From contig NZ_JAHLME010000002.1 of the NCBI RefSeq assembly GCF_018919395.1, forward strand, positions 846,182 to 910,181: DNA of 64,000 nucleotides. Reading direction: 5' to 3'. Every line of letters begins with the position of its first letter. The stretch's first letter is position 1. The notes under the pieces were generated by a model. The model searched no databases and was not told the DNA's origin. It saw nothing but the letters and a program-made list of their open reading frames with translations. A program made the position numbers and the translations under genes. Source of the stretch: Geomonas azotofigens. GTDB lineage: Bacteria; Desulfobacterota; Desulfuromonadia; Geobacterales; Geobacteraceae. Of this stretch, positions 46,327-56,100 are shown one piece after another.

Positions 46327-48101
46327 AGCAGCACCTTGTCGCCACTTCGGGGCGGCCAGCGCTTGATGATGGCGTCGTTGCTTGCGGCCACCGCCACAAG
46401 TTGCACGAATGAATTGACCGACACGTACTGTCCCAGAAACCTCTCCAGAATGGATGCGAACAGATACAGGCCACTTCCCACGTACTTGTCCTCGTCGAAG
46501 ACAACGATCACTTCCAATCCGCGGCAGAAGGCTGATCCTATTCTTCTGGTAACCACGCGCGATTTCACAGAGACGATGCCGCTTATCTGGTGCCGGGTGG
46601 TAGAGGACGAGGCAAAGTCATAGAGGGACAGAAGTTGCCTCAGCGCTACCGTGCCTCCTTCGACAAGCGAAATGTAGTTAAGGGAAAGATGGGAAATCAG
46701 GCGGCGTTGCTGCCCTCCGTCGAGGAACGGACGTAGAGGTGGCGTCGGTTTGAGAAGGCAGTTGATCGCGGTAACCGGGGCGACAGACTCCGTGTCGAAA
46801 TCTCCGGCAGGATCGCCGAAAGGCACCTTTAGCGGGAGGTCGCGATTGGAGCAGGTCAGGCGGACCAGAAGCGTTTCTTCCGTCGAAGCGGTGGCAGCTT
46901 CGACAGGTTCGCAGATGGAAAGAAAAACGTCGGTGCCGCCGTCGTGCAGGCGGGATGCAGGTCGGCGCTGCATCTGCCACAAGCCTGCACTATCCTCCCC
47001 ACCGTTCCCCGATAAAACGGGGCAGTAGCGCTTCACCCCACCCGGGGATGTCGCCTCGGTAGCCGTGACTTCATCGACACAGAGTACTTCAAAGGCACCC
47101 TCACTCCTCACGTCCGGAACGACCTTGTACTCGCTCTTACCGTGATTGTGCCTGATCGGCTCCGCAACCTTCTGGAACGCGTTGACGACGGGGGTCGCGT
47201 AGAGGCAGAAGGTCTCCGGTCCAACCACCACAGACTCCGGCGCAGTGGTATTGAGGTAAAACAGCAGGTCGACGGCATCCCCTAAGGCCGCACCTTTCCA
47301 GAGCTGGGAGAGCCCGGTGAGATCAATGAAAAGAAACTTGTGCGTAAAAGCGAAGTACTCGAGAAGCAGCCGATAGCCAGGGAAAGACTGTTCCGGGTAC
47401 GGCATAAGCCCCTCATCTGCGGCGAAGCCAACAGGCCGCAGGCAACCAGGTGGCAGTTGCCGGGAATCAGCAACCGGTGCACCGGCCGACACATACTCCA
47501 CGCTGCACAGGTGATTCATCAGCAACTGATACAGCGGGAAGACGTGCTGAGGCTGACCGTTCAGATAAAACCGCAGCGCGTCCCCCGGAACGGCGGACGC
47601 ACTGTGCAGCAACAAACGAACCCGCACAACCTGCTGTGCGCCTTGTACCAGCTTTACAGGTGCCTGGAAGCAGGCATCGCTGACCTCCACAGGCCAGAGG
47701 GCGACAGGGTAGGCAGTCCTGAATTGGCAGGGCACGCCAGCAACCGGTTTCGAGAAGAGAGGCGTCCCCTTTGCGATCTTATACCCACCATCGGGCAGGT
47801 TCCTGAAAAGGGGCGCAAACTTCACCACCGACAGCGACGGGATCGGAGCCGTCAGTTGCGGATAGATTACCTGCAAGAGCGACTGGGTGATCTCCGGCAG
47901 GCCGTCGTCGATCTTGCGCTGGATGCGGGCGCACAAGAAAGCGAAGGCCTCGATGAGCCTCTCGGTGTGCGGATCCTCGCACTTGCCGGGCTCGAGCTGA
48001 AGTCTTCCGGCGACCTTGGGATACTTCCTGGCGAAGCTGCTCCCCGTGTCACGCAGGTAGCTGAGCTCTCTTTCGAAGTAGGAGAGGATGTCATCGGGCA
48101 T
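46323..48101 (-). CDS. tssF: Type VI baseplate subunit TssF
   Basis: 592 residues (ImpG/VasA family). FERELSYLRDTGSSFARKYPKVAGRL, DPHTERLIEAFAFLCARIQRKIDDGLPEITQSLLQVIYPQL and PLFSKPVAGVPCQFRTAYPV are typical. Together with TssG it shapes the wedge around the VgrG hub. It begins six bases behind tssE. Confidence 0.95.
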   Translation of the reverse strand: MPDDILSYFERELSYLRDTGSSFARKYPKVAGRLQLEPGKCEDPHTERLIEAFAFLCARIQRKIDDGLPEITQSLLQVIYPQLTAPIPSLSVVKFAPLFRNLPDGGYKIAKGTPLFSKPVAGVPCQFRTAYPVALWPVEVSDACFQAPVKLVQGAQQVVRVRLLLHSASAVPGDALRFYLNGQPQHVFPLYQLLMNHLCSVEYVSAGAPVADSRQLPPGCLRPVGFAADEGLMPYPEQSFPGYRLLLEYFAFTHKFLFIDLTGLSQLWKGAALGDAVDLLFYLNTTAPESVVVGPETFCLYATPVVNAFQKVAEPIRHNHGKSEYKVVPDVRSEGAFEVLCVDEVTATEATSPGGVKRYCPVLSGNGGEDSAGLWQMQRRPASRLHDGGTDVFLSICEPVEAATASTEETLLVRLTCSNRDLPLKVPFGDPAGDFDTESVAPVTAINCLLKPTPPLRPFLDGGQQRRLISHLSLNYISLVEGGTVALRQLLSLYDFASSSTTRHQISGIVSVKSRVVTRRIGSAFCRGLEVIVVFDEDKYVGSGLYLFASILERFLGQYVSVNSFVQLVAVAASNDAIIKRWPPRSGDKVLL

Positions 48102-48107
48102 ATTCGA

Positions 48108-48614
48108 TCACGAGAGGATGGTATAACTGCCGCTGTTGATGTCGAAGTGGGTGTCGAAGGCGGTGGGGAGCGCTACCGGCTCGACGTGCAGTAACGCCTC
48201 GATTCGGAAGTTCAGGGCTCGCTCGCCCTGAGGCGGTCCTAGAGATACCGTCACGTCCTTGAGTCGCGGCTCGAAACAGTCGAGGAGCCTTATGATTTCC
48301 AGGCGAATGGCCTGCTGTACCCGGTGTGAGCGTGGGTTATCCAGGCTGAAATCACGGCTGCCGTAGCTGAGGATGGAATTCTGCAAATGCGGAACGAGGG
48401 GGAATGGCACCTGCGGAGCCAGTCCCCTGTGGGACACTCCCCCGTGTGCCGTGAAGGACCTGGTGTTGAACAGGTTCTCCAGGTCGCGCAGCACAGAGTC
48501 GATCAGCGAGATTACGCTGCTGCGGGAGGAGCAGGCGGTTTCAGCCGGACATTCCGGCTCACGGTCGGTGAGCCTCTCCAGTAAGGATTTTCTCGGTTCC
48601 GGTTGGTAACGCAT
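48108..48614 (-). CDS. tssE: Type VI baseplate subunit TssE (gp25-like)
   Basis: 168 residues. SLLERLTDREP near the start and the gp25 core, IQNSILSYGSRDFSLDN-type LQNSILSYGSRDFS and IRLLDCFEPRLKDVTV. TssE contacts the sheath base. The ATG at 48614 is chosen because GGGAGGAAGC precedes it; a GTG 33 bases upstream overlaps the hcp stop but lacks a site. Confidence 0.93.
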   Translation of the reverse strand: MRYQPEPRKSLLERLTDREPECPAETACSSRSSVISLIDSVLRDLENLFNTRSFTAHGGVSHRGLAPQVPFPLVPHLQNSILSYGSRDFSLDNPRSHRVQQAIRLEIIRLLDCFEPRLKDVTVSLGPPQGERALNFRIEALLHVEPVALPTAFDTHFDINSGSYTILS

Positions 48615-48643
48615 GCTTCCTCCCGCGATCTTGCCAGTTTCAG

Positions 48644-49141
48644 TCACACTTTCTTGTTGGTCTCAAGGTTCCACCCGGCGGCCACTTGGCCACCGCCGGA
48701 GCCGTCGGTGCGGTTTTGCTGGGTGTAGGCGAGCTCGATCTTGCCGTAGTTGAAGGCGATCTCCTCGACGGGAATGGCTTCGCCACCATGCGCGCTGCCG
48801 CCTGGGCGGTTCAGGCTGATGATGACGTTACTGAGCTTGTATTCCATGTACTTCAGCTTATCTCCACCGGCACGGCAGATCTCGAGGGTGACGCTCGGGA
48901 TGTGCCTGCCGGTGGCGCAGGCCTCGAAGAGCTTGGGGCTCGCCTTGTCCAGCACCTTCACGACGCTGAAGTCGGAGAAAGTCGCACGTTCCGCGGAAGC
49001 GCCGCCCGCGCTGCTGGCAGTACCGGAGGTGGGCTGGGTAACGGAGAAGTTGTAGGAGAGCACCTCGATCCAGTCCCGGTGCTTGTCATCGCTGCTCTCT
49101 CCCGGTATTCCCTCTATCTTCAAAAACGCATCGAAGGCCAT
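48644..49141 (-). CDS. hcp: Type VI tube protein Hcp
   Basis: 165 residues. Forms hexameric rings of the inner tube. It starts MAFDAFLKIEGIPGESSDDKH and contains IEVLSYNFSVTQP, FSDFSVVKVLDKASPKLFEAC and VEEIAFNYGKIELAYTQQN. A Ser/Ala/Gly-rich insertion (TSGTASSAGGASAER) is at about 37-51. Between tssC and tssE, as usual. Confidence 0.96.
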   Translation of the reverse strand: MAFDAFLKIEGIPGESSDDKHRDWIEVLSYNFSVTQPTSGTASSAGGASAERATFSDFSVVKVLDKASPKLFEACATGRHIPSVTLEICRAGGDKLKYMEYKLSNVIISLNRPGGSAHGGEAIPVEEIAFNYGKIELAYTQQNRTDGSGGGQVAAGWNLETNKKV

Positions 49142-49175
49142 GACGTCCTCCCTTTCATCGTGGTCTCAACCTCGT

Positions 49176-50663
49176 TCAGCTCGTCTTAGGCGACGGCAGG
49201 TTGGCGACGAGCCTCAACGAGATGGTGAGTTCATCCAGCTGGTAGTGCGGCTTCAAGAAGGCTACCGCCCGGTAGCATCCCGGCCGGCCCGGTTGATCGA
49301 ACACCTCGACGCGGGCCTCCCGCAGCGGGAACCTTGCCTTCATCTCCTGCCCCGCATCGTCATCCAAAAGGACATAGCGGCTGATCCACCGGTTCAGGTA
49401 ATCCTCGACATTCTTCCTGGTCCCGAAGCTGCCGATCTTGTCCCTCATCATCGCCTTCAGGTAGTGGGCAAAACGAGAAACGGCGAGGATGTACTGCAGT
49501 TGTGCCGATAGCCTCGCGTTGGCGTTGGCGGCATCGGTATCGTAGATCTTGGGCTTGTGCGCGCTCTGGACACTGAAGAAGGCGGCCATGTCGGTTCCCT
49601 TGCAGTGCACCAGCGGTACGAACCCAAGATCGGCGAGTTCCTTCTCGCGCCGGTCGGTGATGGCGATCTCGGTCGGGCACTTCGCCGCCAACTCACCCTC
49701 CCCGGTATCGAAGGTGTGGATGGGCAGGTCCGCCACCGCCCCGCCCCCTTCCACGCCGCGAATGGCCGCGGTCCAGCCGTACCTGGAGAAGGCGTCGGTG
49801 ATGCGTCCGGCGAGGCAGTAAGCGGCGTTGCCCCAGAGATAGTTGCCGTGATCGCCTCCGACGACATCCTCCTCGAACTGGAACGTCTCGACCGGGTCGG
49901 TGTCCGGTCCGTACGGCAGCCGCATCAGCACGTGGGGCAGGCAAAGCGCCACGTACTTGGCATCCTCCGACATCCGGAAGGAGCGCCACCGGGCGAACTC
50001 AGCTCCCTGGAAAACCTTCGCCAGATCTCTCGGCCCGTCCAGGGCGGCGTAGCTGTCCACCCCGAAAAGGGTCGAGGACGCGGAGGTGATAAGGGGCGCG
50101 TGCGCCGCCGCGGCGACCTCGGACATCCGGGTCAACAGCGACAGGTCCCGCGGCGTGTTGCCAAACTCGTAGTCGCCGACAAGGCAGCCATAGGAGGCGC
50201 CGCCGAAGCTGCCGAACTCCTCCTCGTACACCTTCTTGAAGAGCGCCGACTGGTCGAACTCCGCCGCCTTCTCCATGTCCTTGGCGAGATCCTGCTTCGA
50301 CACGTTCAGCACACGGATCTTCAAGTCGCTGCCGGTCTCCGCCTGGTGTACAAGGTAGGAGATCCCGCGCCAGGAGGCCTCAAGCTTCTGGAACTCGGGG
50401 TGATGGATGATCTGGTTCACCTGATCGCTGATCAGGCGATCGATGTCGGCGATTCTGGCGTGAATCATCCGGTCGATGTCGCCGCCGGGCACCATCTCCC
50501 CTGCCAGCACCTGCCGCGCCAGTTCAACCAGCATCTCCTTCGCGTATGCCTTCTGCTCGTCGCAGCGGGCAAGGCGCCCCTCGCTCACGATCAGATCGAG
50601 TAACTCCGGGGCAGGCTCTGGCTCGGCGAACCGTAGCGTCTTTTCTCTGTCTAACTGTTCCAT
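49176..50663 (-). CDS. tssC: Type VI sheath large subunit TssC
   Basis: 495 residues. IDRLISDQVNQIIHHPEFQKLEASWRGISYL, EFGSFGGASYGCLVGDYEF and the conserved end RFPLREARVEVFDQPGRPGCYRAVAFLKPHYQLDELTISLRLV mark the family. With TssB it makes the contractile sheath. It begins 14 bp after tssB. Confidence 0.96.
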   Translation of the reverse strand: MEQLDREKTLRFAEPEPAPELLDLIVSEGRLARCDEQKAYAKEMLVELARQVLAGEMVPGGDIDRMIHARIADIDRLISDQVNQIIHHPEFQKLEASWRGISYLVHQAETGSDLKIRVLNVSKQDLAKDMEKAAEFDQSALFKKVYEEEFGSFGGASYGCLVGDYEFGNTPRDLSLLTRMSEVAAAAHAPLITSASSTLFGVDSYAALDGPRDLAKVFQGAEFARWRSFRMSEDAKYVALCLPHVLMRLPYGPDTDPVETFQFEEDVVGGDHGNYLWGNAAYCLAGRITDAFSRYGWTAAIRGVEGGGAVADLPIHTFDTGEGELAAKCPTEIAITDRREKELADLGFVPLVHCKGTDMAAFFSVQSAHKPKIYDTDAANANARLSAQLQYILAVSRFAHYLKAMMRDKIGSFGTRKNVEDYLNRWISRYVLLDDDAGQEMKARFPLREARVEVFDQPGRPGCYRAVAFLKPHYQLDELTISLRLVANLPSPKTS

Positions 50664-50677
50664 GCCTCCCTCCTTTC

Positions 50678-51262
50678 TCAGGCGCTCTCGCCGTCGGTAC
50701 CGCTGCCGCCGTTAGTCCCGCCGCCCGTCTCGGTGCCGCTGCCGCCCGTCTCGGTGTCGCTGCCGCCGGCGGGGTCGTGGCAGATCGCCTTCAGTGACTC
50801 CCCACCGGCCAGAAGATCCCGCAGCAGTTCATCGAGCCGGTCGTTCCCGTCCAGCCGGTTCAACAGGTCGGAGAGCCGTCCTCGCGCCTCGACCAGTTTG
50901 CGAAGGGGCTCCACCTGCTGCGCCACACGCTCGGGATGAAAATCCTCCAGCGTGCCGAAGCGCAACTCGATGCCTAACTGGGAGCCGTCGCCGCACAGCG
51001 TATTGTCGACCTTGAAGGCAAGGCGGGGTTTCATCCCTTCCATGACCCGGTCGAAATTGTCCCGGTCGATCTCCACGAACCGTCTCTCCTTAAGCTTGGG
51101 AAGGGGTGGCTCCGGCATTCCCGCTAGATCGCAGAGCACGCCAACGACGAAGGGAATCTCCTTCACCTCGACGCCGTCTTCGACCTCGACATCGTACGTG
51201 ATACGGACCCGGGGCGCCCTCACCCGCTCCAGCCTGTGTTGCAGACTTTCCGAAATGGTCAT
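50678..51262 (-). CDS. tssB: Type VI sheath small subunit TssB with Gly/Thr-rich tail
   Basis: 194 residues. RVRITYDVEVEDGVEVKEIPFVVGVLCDLAG and RDNFDRVMEGMKPRLAFKV are family signatures. After about residue 165 comes a low-complexity tail of GGSDTETGGSGTETGGG type, not part of the usual 160-175-residue protein. In other systems the TssB helices join the ClpV-recognition end of the sheath, so the extension may matter for recycling. Confidence 0.93.
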   Translation of the reverse strand: MTISESLQHRLERVRAPRVRITYDVEVEDGVEVKEIPFVVGVLCDLAGMPEPPLPKLKERRFVEIDRDNFDRVMEGMKPRLAFKVDNTLCGDGSQLGIELRFGTLEDFHPERVAQQVEPLRKLVEARGRLSDLLNRLDGNDRLDELLRDLLAGGESLKAICHDPAGGSDTETGGSGTETGGGTNGGSGTDGESA

Positions 51263-51283
51263 GGTCTCTCCTTTTGCCGCAAT

Positions 51284-52636
51284 CTAGCAGCGGTACGGCA
51301 TCGCCTTGGTGACATCGAGCAAACAGATGCGCTTGAACAACGTGTTGGCAAGGTCGAGGTCGCTGTCGCGGGGGCCACCGGCCTGAAGGCAGCGGTAATA
51401 GGCGACGAGGACCTCGGCGATCCACAGCGGCGACTCCCAGCGCTCCAGTTGCAGCTCCTCGATTACCCCGTGCAGGTCCTCTAGGAGCGGCCGGGCCAGG
51501 TCCGCCCTGCCCGCGTCCAGGCACAGTTTGACCATCAGGAGCCTGACGCGGTTGCGATCCCGCACCGAGTCGGCGCCATTGCCGGTGTGCAGCAGCGCGG
51601 CCAGGGCCTCCTGCAACCGCCCCGCCTGGACCAGGGCCAGAGCGTCTTCCCACAGCGAATGTTCGTGCAATCCTGCGGAAACCGCCGCTGCCGCCGCGGG
51701 AGGATCCAGATCCGGCGCTGTGCCGGACCGGTCCTCTTCCGCCTGCCCTTGAAGTTGCGTCGTCCCCTCCTCCCGCAGGTCCCCCGACTCTCCGAGTGGC
51801 GCCGGTCGCGGGTGCCCCCCCGCCGCGACGGGAGCTGCTGCCGGTCGTGTTCCGTACACCGCCTCGACCACGGTGCCGCAATCAGCAATGACTGAAGCGA
51901 GCTCGGCCAGGCTTGGCGGGACAGCCGGGAATTTTTCCTCAAGCACGGTTTCCAGGCGACGCAGACCATGGCTGCAACTGGTGATCCGTTCGTGAAGCGC
52001 GGCGCCGTAAGCCCCACCGGAGCGCGCGACGGCGGCGTCGAAGTCCTCAGCGCTCACGGCCGACTCGGCCAGTAACTGGTCGCGGCGGCTCTTCTTGTCC
52101 TCGTCGATCTCGCCGTAGCGGTTCCTCAACCCGGCCTCGCTCCCGACGTCCCTGGATTCGCGCCATCTGAGCCAGGAGTAACCAGGGGTGACCTCCGGGT
52201 CGGTGAGCGGGATCTGCCTGACGCGCAGGGGGATCTTGTCGGCGAGGAACTGGAAGGGAGTCGCCCGGTATTCGTGATCCCCATCCTCCGTCTGCGGGTA
52301 TGCCGTTTCCCAGAAACGCTCCGTGAGCCCGGTGACCAGTTCCAGCCCCAGCGCGAGCCCAGCGAAACCTTCGGCCACCGAGAGGGCTTCGGCCAGCCAG
52401 ACCGCCACCTGCAGGTCCTTGGTCTCGGTGCTGAGGACGGAGACGGCCAGGGAGATCGCCTTGCCCCAATCGGCCTGTTTTACGTCGTGTTGCCAGTCTC
52501 CCATGGCGACGGCATCCTCGCACCGGCGTGCCTCCATGATCTCCTCGTACACGGGTGTGTAGCGCAGATCGCGTCCGGCGGGGCTTTCCGCCGAGATCGG
52601 CAGCAGCAGTTTCTCGATGGAGAGATCCTTGAGCAT
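51284..52636 (-). CDS. tssA: Type VI assembly cap protein TssA
   Basis: 450 residues. N-terminal ImpA_N domain (LLLPISAESPAGRDLRY, DWGKAISLAVSVLS and AVWLAEALSVAEGFAGLALGL). A Pro/Ala-rich linker (about 255-315) leads to the VasJ-type C-terminal domain ending in LFKRICLLDVTKAMPYRC. TssA starts baseplate docking and stays at the sheath tip. ATG 52636 has GGGGGAGGC before it and lies eight bases behind tssM. Confidence 0.92.
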   Translation of the reverse strand: MLKDLSIEKLLLPISAESPAGRDLRYTPVYEEIMEARRCEDAVAMGDWQHDVKQADWGKAISLAVSVLSTETKDLQVAVWLAEALSVAEGFAGLALGLELVTGLTERFWETAYPQTEDGDHEYRATPFQFLADKIPLRVRQIPLTDPEVTPGYSWLRWRESRDVGSEAGLRNRYGEIDEDKKSRRDQLLAESAVSAEDFDAAVARSGGAYGAALHERITSCSHGLRRLETVLEEKFPAVPPSLAELASVIADCGTVVEAVYGTRPAAAPVAAGGHPRPAPLGESGDLREEGTTQLQGQAEEDRSGTAPDLDPPAAAAAVSAGLHEHSLWEDALALVQAGRLQEALAALLHTGNGADSVRDRNRVRLLMVKLCLDAGRADLARPLLEDLHGVIEELQLERWESPLWIAEVLVAYYRCLQAGGPRDSDLDLANTLFKRICLLDVTKAMPYRC

Positions 52637-52644
52637 GCCTCCCC

Positions 52645-55600
52645 CTAATCCCAACACTCGGCGATCTTCGCGGGGACAGTCGGAGGCAGCGGCTCGGCTG
52701 GCCGCGTTGCCAGATCACCGGCGCCGAAGAGTTGGTAGTTGACCTTAATGAAGCGCACGCCCAACCGGTGCAGTGCGTCCTTTTCCTGCGGGAAATTGCC
52801 GGGGTAAAAGGTGTGCCGTCCGGCGGGGAAATCGCGCAGGAATTCGGTAAAGCCGCGGCTGCCCGGATACCTCCTGGTGAGCGTGGTATCGCCCACCTCG
52901 ATCTGCAGCACCACGTCGCTGCAGGCCTCCGGCATGTAGATGAACGGCTTGCTCACGGGGTAATTCATGTTGACCATGGCCTGCACCCCGGTCGCACAAT
53001 GCAGTTCCAGCCTTGTTCCTTGCGGCTTGACGCGGGCCTCGGCATTGGCGTCGGTGGGGAGCCCCTTGATGGTGACCTGGTACACCGGTTTGGGAGCAGC
53101 TGCCGCGGCGGCCAGCTTGGCCTTTCCCCCTCGCGCCAGGAAGGAATAGAATTCGTGCTTGAACGGTATCGAGCCCCCGAGCGCCGCCTTCGGGAAGTAC
53201 CCGCGTTCGGGACTCCAGCCGATAAAGGGATTCGCGTAGTCGCCGACGTACTTCCACACCGGCCCGTCCTTGCCCAGGAGATACTGCAGGGTCTGGGGAT
53301 CCCTGCTCCCCTGCACCTCCTTCAGTACCGTCTGCTCCCACTGTGCCTGCAGGGCGCAAGCGGTTTCCATGCGGATGTAGGTGCCGTAGAAGGTTATGGG
53401 ACCGTAGACGAGCCGGGCGAAGGTGTCATCCCCCTGCCCCTGCACGAGGAGCTGGTTCAGACGCTGCGCCGCCTCCGCCGCCTGGAATAGCGGCGATCTG
53501 CCGGCTTCACCGGAATCGCTGAAGGCCTGCAGCGCCATCCGGTGCGCCAGCGCCCTCGATTTCGCCACCGGAGCGATCTGCGCCACGGCGTTCAGGTAGT
53601 CTTTGGCCAGATTGGTGCCGGTGTCGCTGCCGGGAAGACTCCCCCCTTTCCCCCCGAGCCCGCCGATGGCCCCGGCCACCCTGCTCGCCTGCCCCGAAAG
53701 GGAGGACGCGACACCCGCGGGGCCGGCCCCCTTCAGGGCCTGGAAGCGGTACACTTCGGCGATCCATACCGGTAAAGGCTCGCTCGCGTCGAAGGGCTGC
53801 AGTTCGGCGAGGGCGCGCCGCATGAAGCTGAAATAGGGGCCCTGCTCTCCCGCCATGATGGCCGCCATGTCCTGCCACTCCTTGGGCGCCAAAAGAAGGT
53901 TGGCACCGCCAGGCAATTGCGTCGCGAAGCGCTGCCAGGCGTTGAAGGCGGCCTGGCGATACCCCCGCCAGAATTCCCCCCGCGCCCGCTCCAGGGGGGC
54001 TCGGTCCGGGTATGCCTCGCCGAGTTCCCCGAGTAACGATGTGATCCGTTCTCGCCCCTTGCGGGTGAAGGAGGGGGGGAGAGCGGGCTCTCCCGGCAGA
54101 GACCTGGAGCCTTTCCAGAATTCCTGCCGGGAGATCGCCACCGCCGTTTCCTCCCGGTCCACGAATCCCAGCACCCAGCTGAAATCGCCCCCCTTGAGAA
54201 GCACCAGGCGCTTGAGCAGTTGCTGCAGCCGCTGCAACTCCTCCGACATCTGGGCCCGATCGGCCAGCCACGACACGTAGGAGTGGTAAAGCCCCCCTAC
54301 GGCGGGAGCAGACCATCCCTGCGCCTGCGATGCCAGCACCCCGTATTCCGGCGCCGGCCGCGCCGCCAGGCTGGCGGCATCCTCGCCGGAGAGCCGCGCC
54401 TTCAGGAGGTTGCAACGCCGGCTCAGGTGCAGGACCAGCCCACCGAAAGCTGAATCGGGCAGTGCCGGAGAAACCGCTTCCAGCGCCGTCGCCATCTCGG
54501 TGTCGAACGGCGCCAGCAGGTGTCTGCGATATTGGAGACAGTAGCGGGCCTTCAGCGCCTGTTCCACCTCGTCGCTGCGGCGAAGCCCGAAGCGCGGCAC
54601 CCACCAGTTCCGGTTCTTTCGCTCCACCTCGACCACGGCGCGGCGCATCGTTTCCAGGGCGGCAAGATCGGCGTCGATCTCCCCGCGCAGCTGCGGTGCG
54701 CCCGCCGCCGCTGCCGAAGCCTGCCGCAGCACCGCGATGCTCTTCCCGAAAGCGCCGGTGAGCATGGCGCAGAGCGAGATGCCGACCAGCAGCCAGCTGG
54801 CGATGGCCAGTCGTCCCGACAGGTTCCGCCATTTCAGGCTCCGGGCGCTGGGGCTCCAAAGCCCACGGTCCCGCAGCAGGACCTTTTCGAAGAAATCATG
54901 GAGGAAGGGGGCGTGGGACGTAACGGCCTGCTGCTCGCCATGGGGCCGACTGTTGCGAACGGGGAGCGCGCTGCACAGGTAGATGCCGCGCAGCAGCGGG
55001 GTCTCCTGGTAATGATTCGGCCCGAAGGCGACGGGCATGAAGAGCTCGAGCCCGCCTCGCAGCGCGCGCAGGCGATCCGGGAAGAGCAGCAGTGATCCCG
55101 TGGCAGCGGCGGGCGAGGCACGGTGCATCAGCAAAAGGCGCAGCGTGCGCAGCCGTCCGTCGACCGCGCGGGAGAACCTGTCCAGCACTCGCGTCACATC
55201 GCCATCGAGGTCCTTGTTCAGGAGCCCCATCGGCTGGTCCAGGCTCTGAGCGGGGAGCTGGCGGCAGAATTCGCTCATGCCGCCTACCAGGTCGCATTTG
55301 GTGATCAGCAGGTAAACCGGGAAGGTGACACCCAGGTAGCGGATCATGTCCTCGAGGCGGCTGCGCAGCTGCCGGCCCTGCTCCTCCAGCTCGCCCGCGT
55401 CACCGGCCGCCAGCGTATCCGCTGCCACGGTAATAATTACACCGTTGACAAGCTCGGTCCTTCGGTACTTCTTCAGCAGCGACAGGAAGGTGAACCACTC
55501 GTCGCGGTCCGAGCTCGAGTCGACGGGGAGGGCGTAACGGCCGGCGGTGTCTATGACGATGCCCTGGTCATAGAAGTGCCAGGAACAATTCGCCGTCGCC

Positions 55601-56088
55601 TCGTCCGCCGCGGTCTCGGAAAACGGGGACAGCAGGCGCGCGGCCCGCACCGCGCTGGTCTTTCCCGAACCGGTAGCGCCGAGCACAAGGTACCAGGGAA
55701 GGACGTGCAAAGGATCCCCTTCCTGCTTCAGATGCGAACTCTTCAGGGTGCCGATCGCCGCCCGGAAGTTCCGCTGCAGTTCGAGAATCCGGTCGGGGCG
55801 CGCCGGTTCCGTCGACGGCGATTGAGACGATACCGGCTGCCGTGGCGCGGGTGACGCGCTCTGAGGCTCTCCCGGGGCAGGCTCCTCTTTAGGCTGTCGC
55901 GACTTCCTCCCTTGCAGGAGCTTCACGATGCCTTCCAGGGCTCCCCACAACAGCAGCACCAGGAAGGGAAGGAAGATGCCGATACGCCAGGGCCAGGGAA
56001 GGAGCGGGATCATCACGATGGCGATCAGCACGATGGGAAGAAGTGCCGCGCCGAAGAGCACGTATTTACAGTAGATGAGCCACTTCAC
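52645..56088 (-). CDS. tssM: Type VI membrane-complex protein TssM (IcmF family)
   Basis: 1147 residues. Two membrane helices near the N-terminus (about 10-50) and one at about 430-450. Between them a cytosolic domain with Walker A GATGSGKTSAV (about 134-144). A large periplasmic part follows, with the IcmF-related region and TssJ-binding C-terminus (LPTDANAEARV, GSRGFTEFLRDFPAGRHTF). Starts with GTG at 56088 after GGGAGGTGC. Spans the inner membrane, joining TssL and TssJ. Confidence 0.96.
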   Translation of the reverse strand: MKWLIYCKYVLFGAALLPIVLIAIVMIPLLPWPWRIGIFLPFLVLLLWGALEGIVKLLQGRKSRQPKEEPAPGEPQSASPAPRQPVSSQSPSTEPARPDRILELQRNFRAAIGTLKSSHLKQEGDPLHVLPWYLVLGATGSGKTSAVRAARLLSPFSETAADEATANCSWHFYDQGIVIDTAGRYALPVDSSSDRDEWFTFLSLLKKYRRTELVNGVIITVAADTLAAGDAGELEEQGRQLRSRLEDMIRYLGVTFPVYLLITKCDLVGGMSEFCRQLPAQSLDQPMGLLNKDLDGDVTRVLDRFSRAVDGRLRTLRLLLMHRASPAAATGSLLLFPDRLRALRGGLELFMPVAFGPNHYQETPLLRGIYLCSALPVRNSRPHGEQQAVTSHAPFLHDFFEKVLLRDRGLWSPSARSLKWRNLSGRLAIASWLLVGISLCAMLTGAFGKSIAVLRQASAAAAGAPQLRGEIDADLAALETMRRAVVEVERKNRNWWVPRFGLRRSDEVEQALKARYCLQYRRHLLAPFDTEMATALEAVSPALPDSAFGGLVLHLSRRCNLLKARLSGEDAASLAARPAPEYGVLASQAQGWSAPAVGGLYHSYVSWLADRAQMSEELQRLQQLLKRLVLLKGGDFSWVLGFVDREETAVAISRQEFWKGSRSLPGEPALPPSFTRKGRERITSLLGELGEAYPDRAPLERARGEFWRGYRQAAFNAWQRFATQLPGGANLLLAPKEWQDMAAIMAGEQGPYFSFMRRALAELQPFDASEPLPVWIAEVYRFQALKGAGPAGVASSLSGQASRVAGAIGGLGGKGGSLPGSDTGTNLAKDYLNAVAQIAPVAKSRALAHRMALQAFSDSGEAGRSPLFQAAEAAQRLNQLLVQGQGDDTFARLVYGPITFYGTYIRMETACALQAQWEQTVLKEVQGSRDPQTLQYLLGKDGPVWKYVGDYANPFIGWSPERGYFPKAALGGSIPFKHEFYSFLARGGKAKLAAAAAAPKPVYQVTIKGLPTDANAEARVKPQGTRLELHCATGVQAMVNMNYPVSKPFIYMPEACSDVVLQIEVGDTTLTRRYPGSRGFTEFLRDFPAGRHTFYPGNFPQEKDALHRLGVRFIKVNYQLFGAGDLATRPAEPLPPTVPAKIAECWD

Positions 56089-56100
56089 GACGCACCTCCC

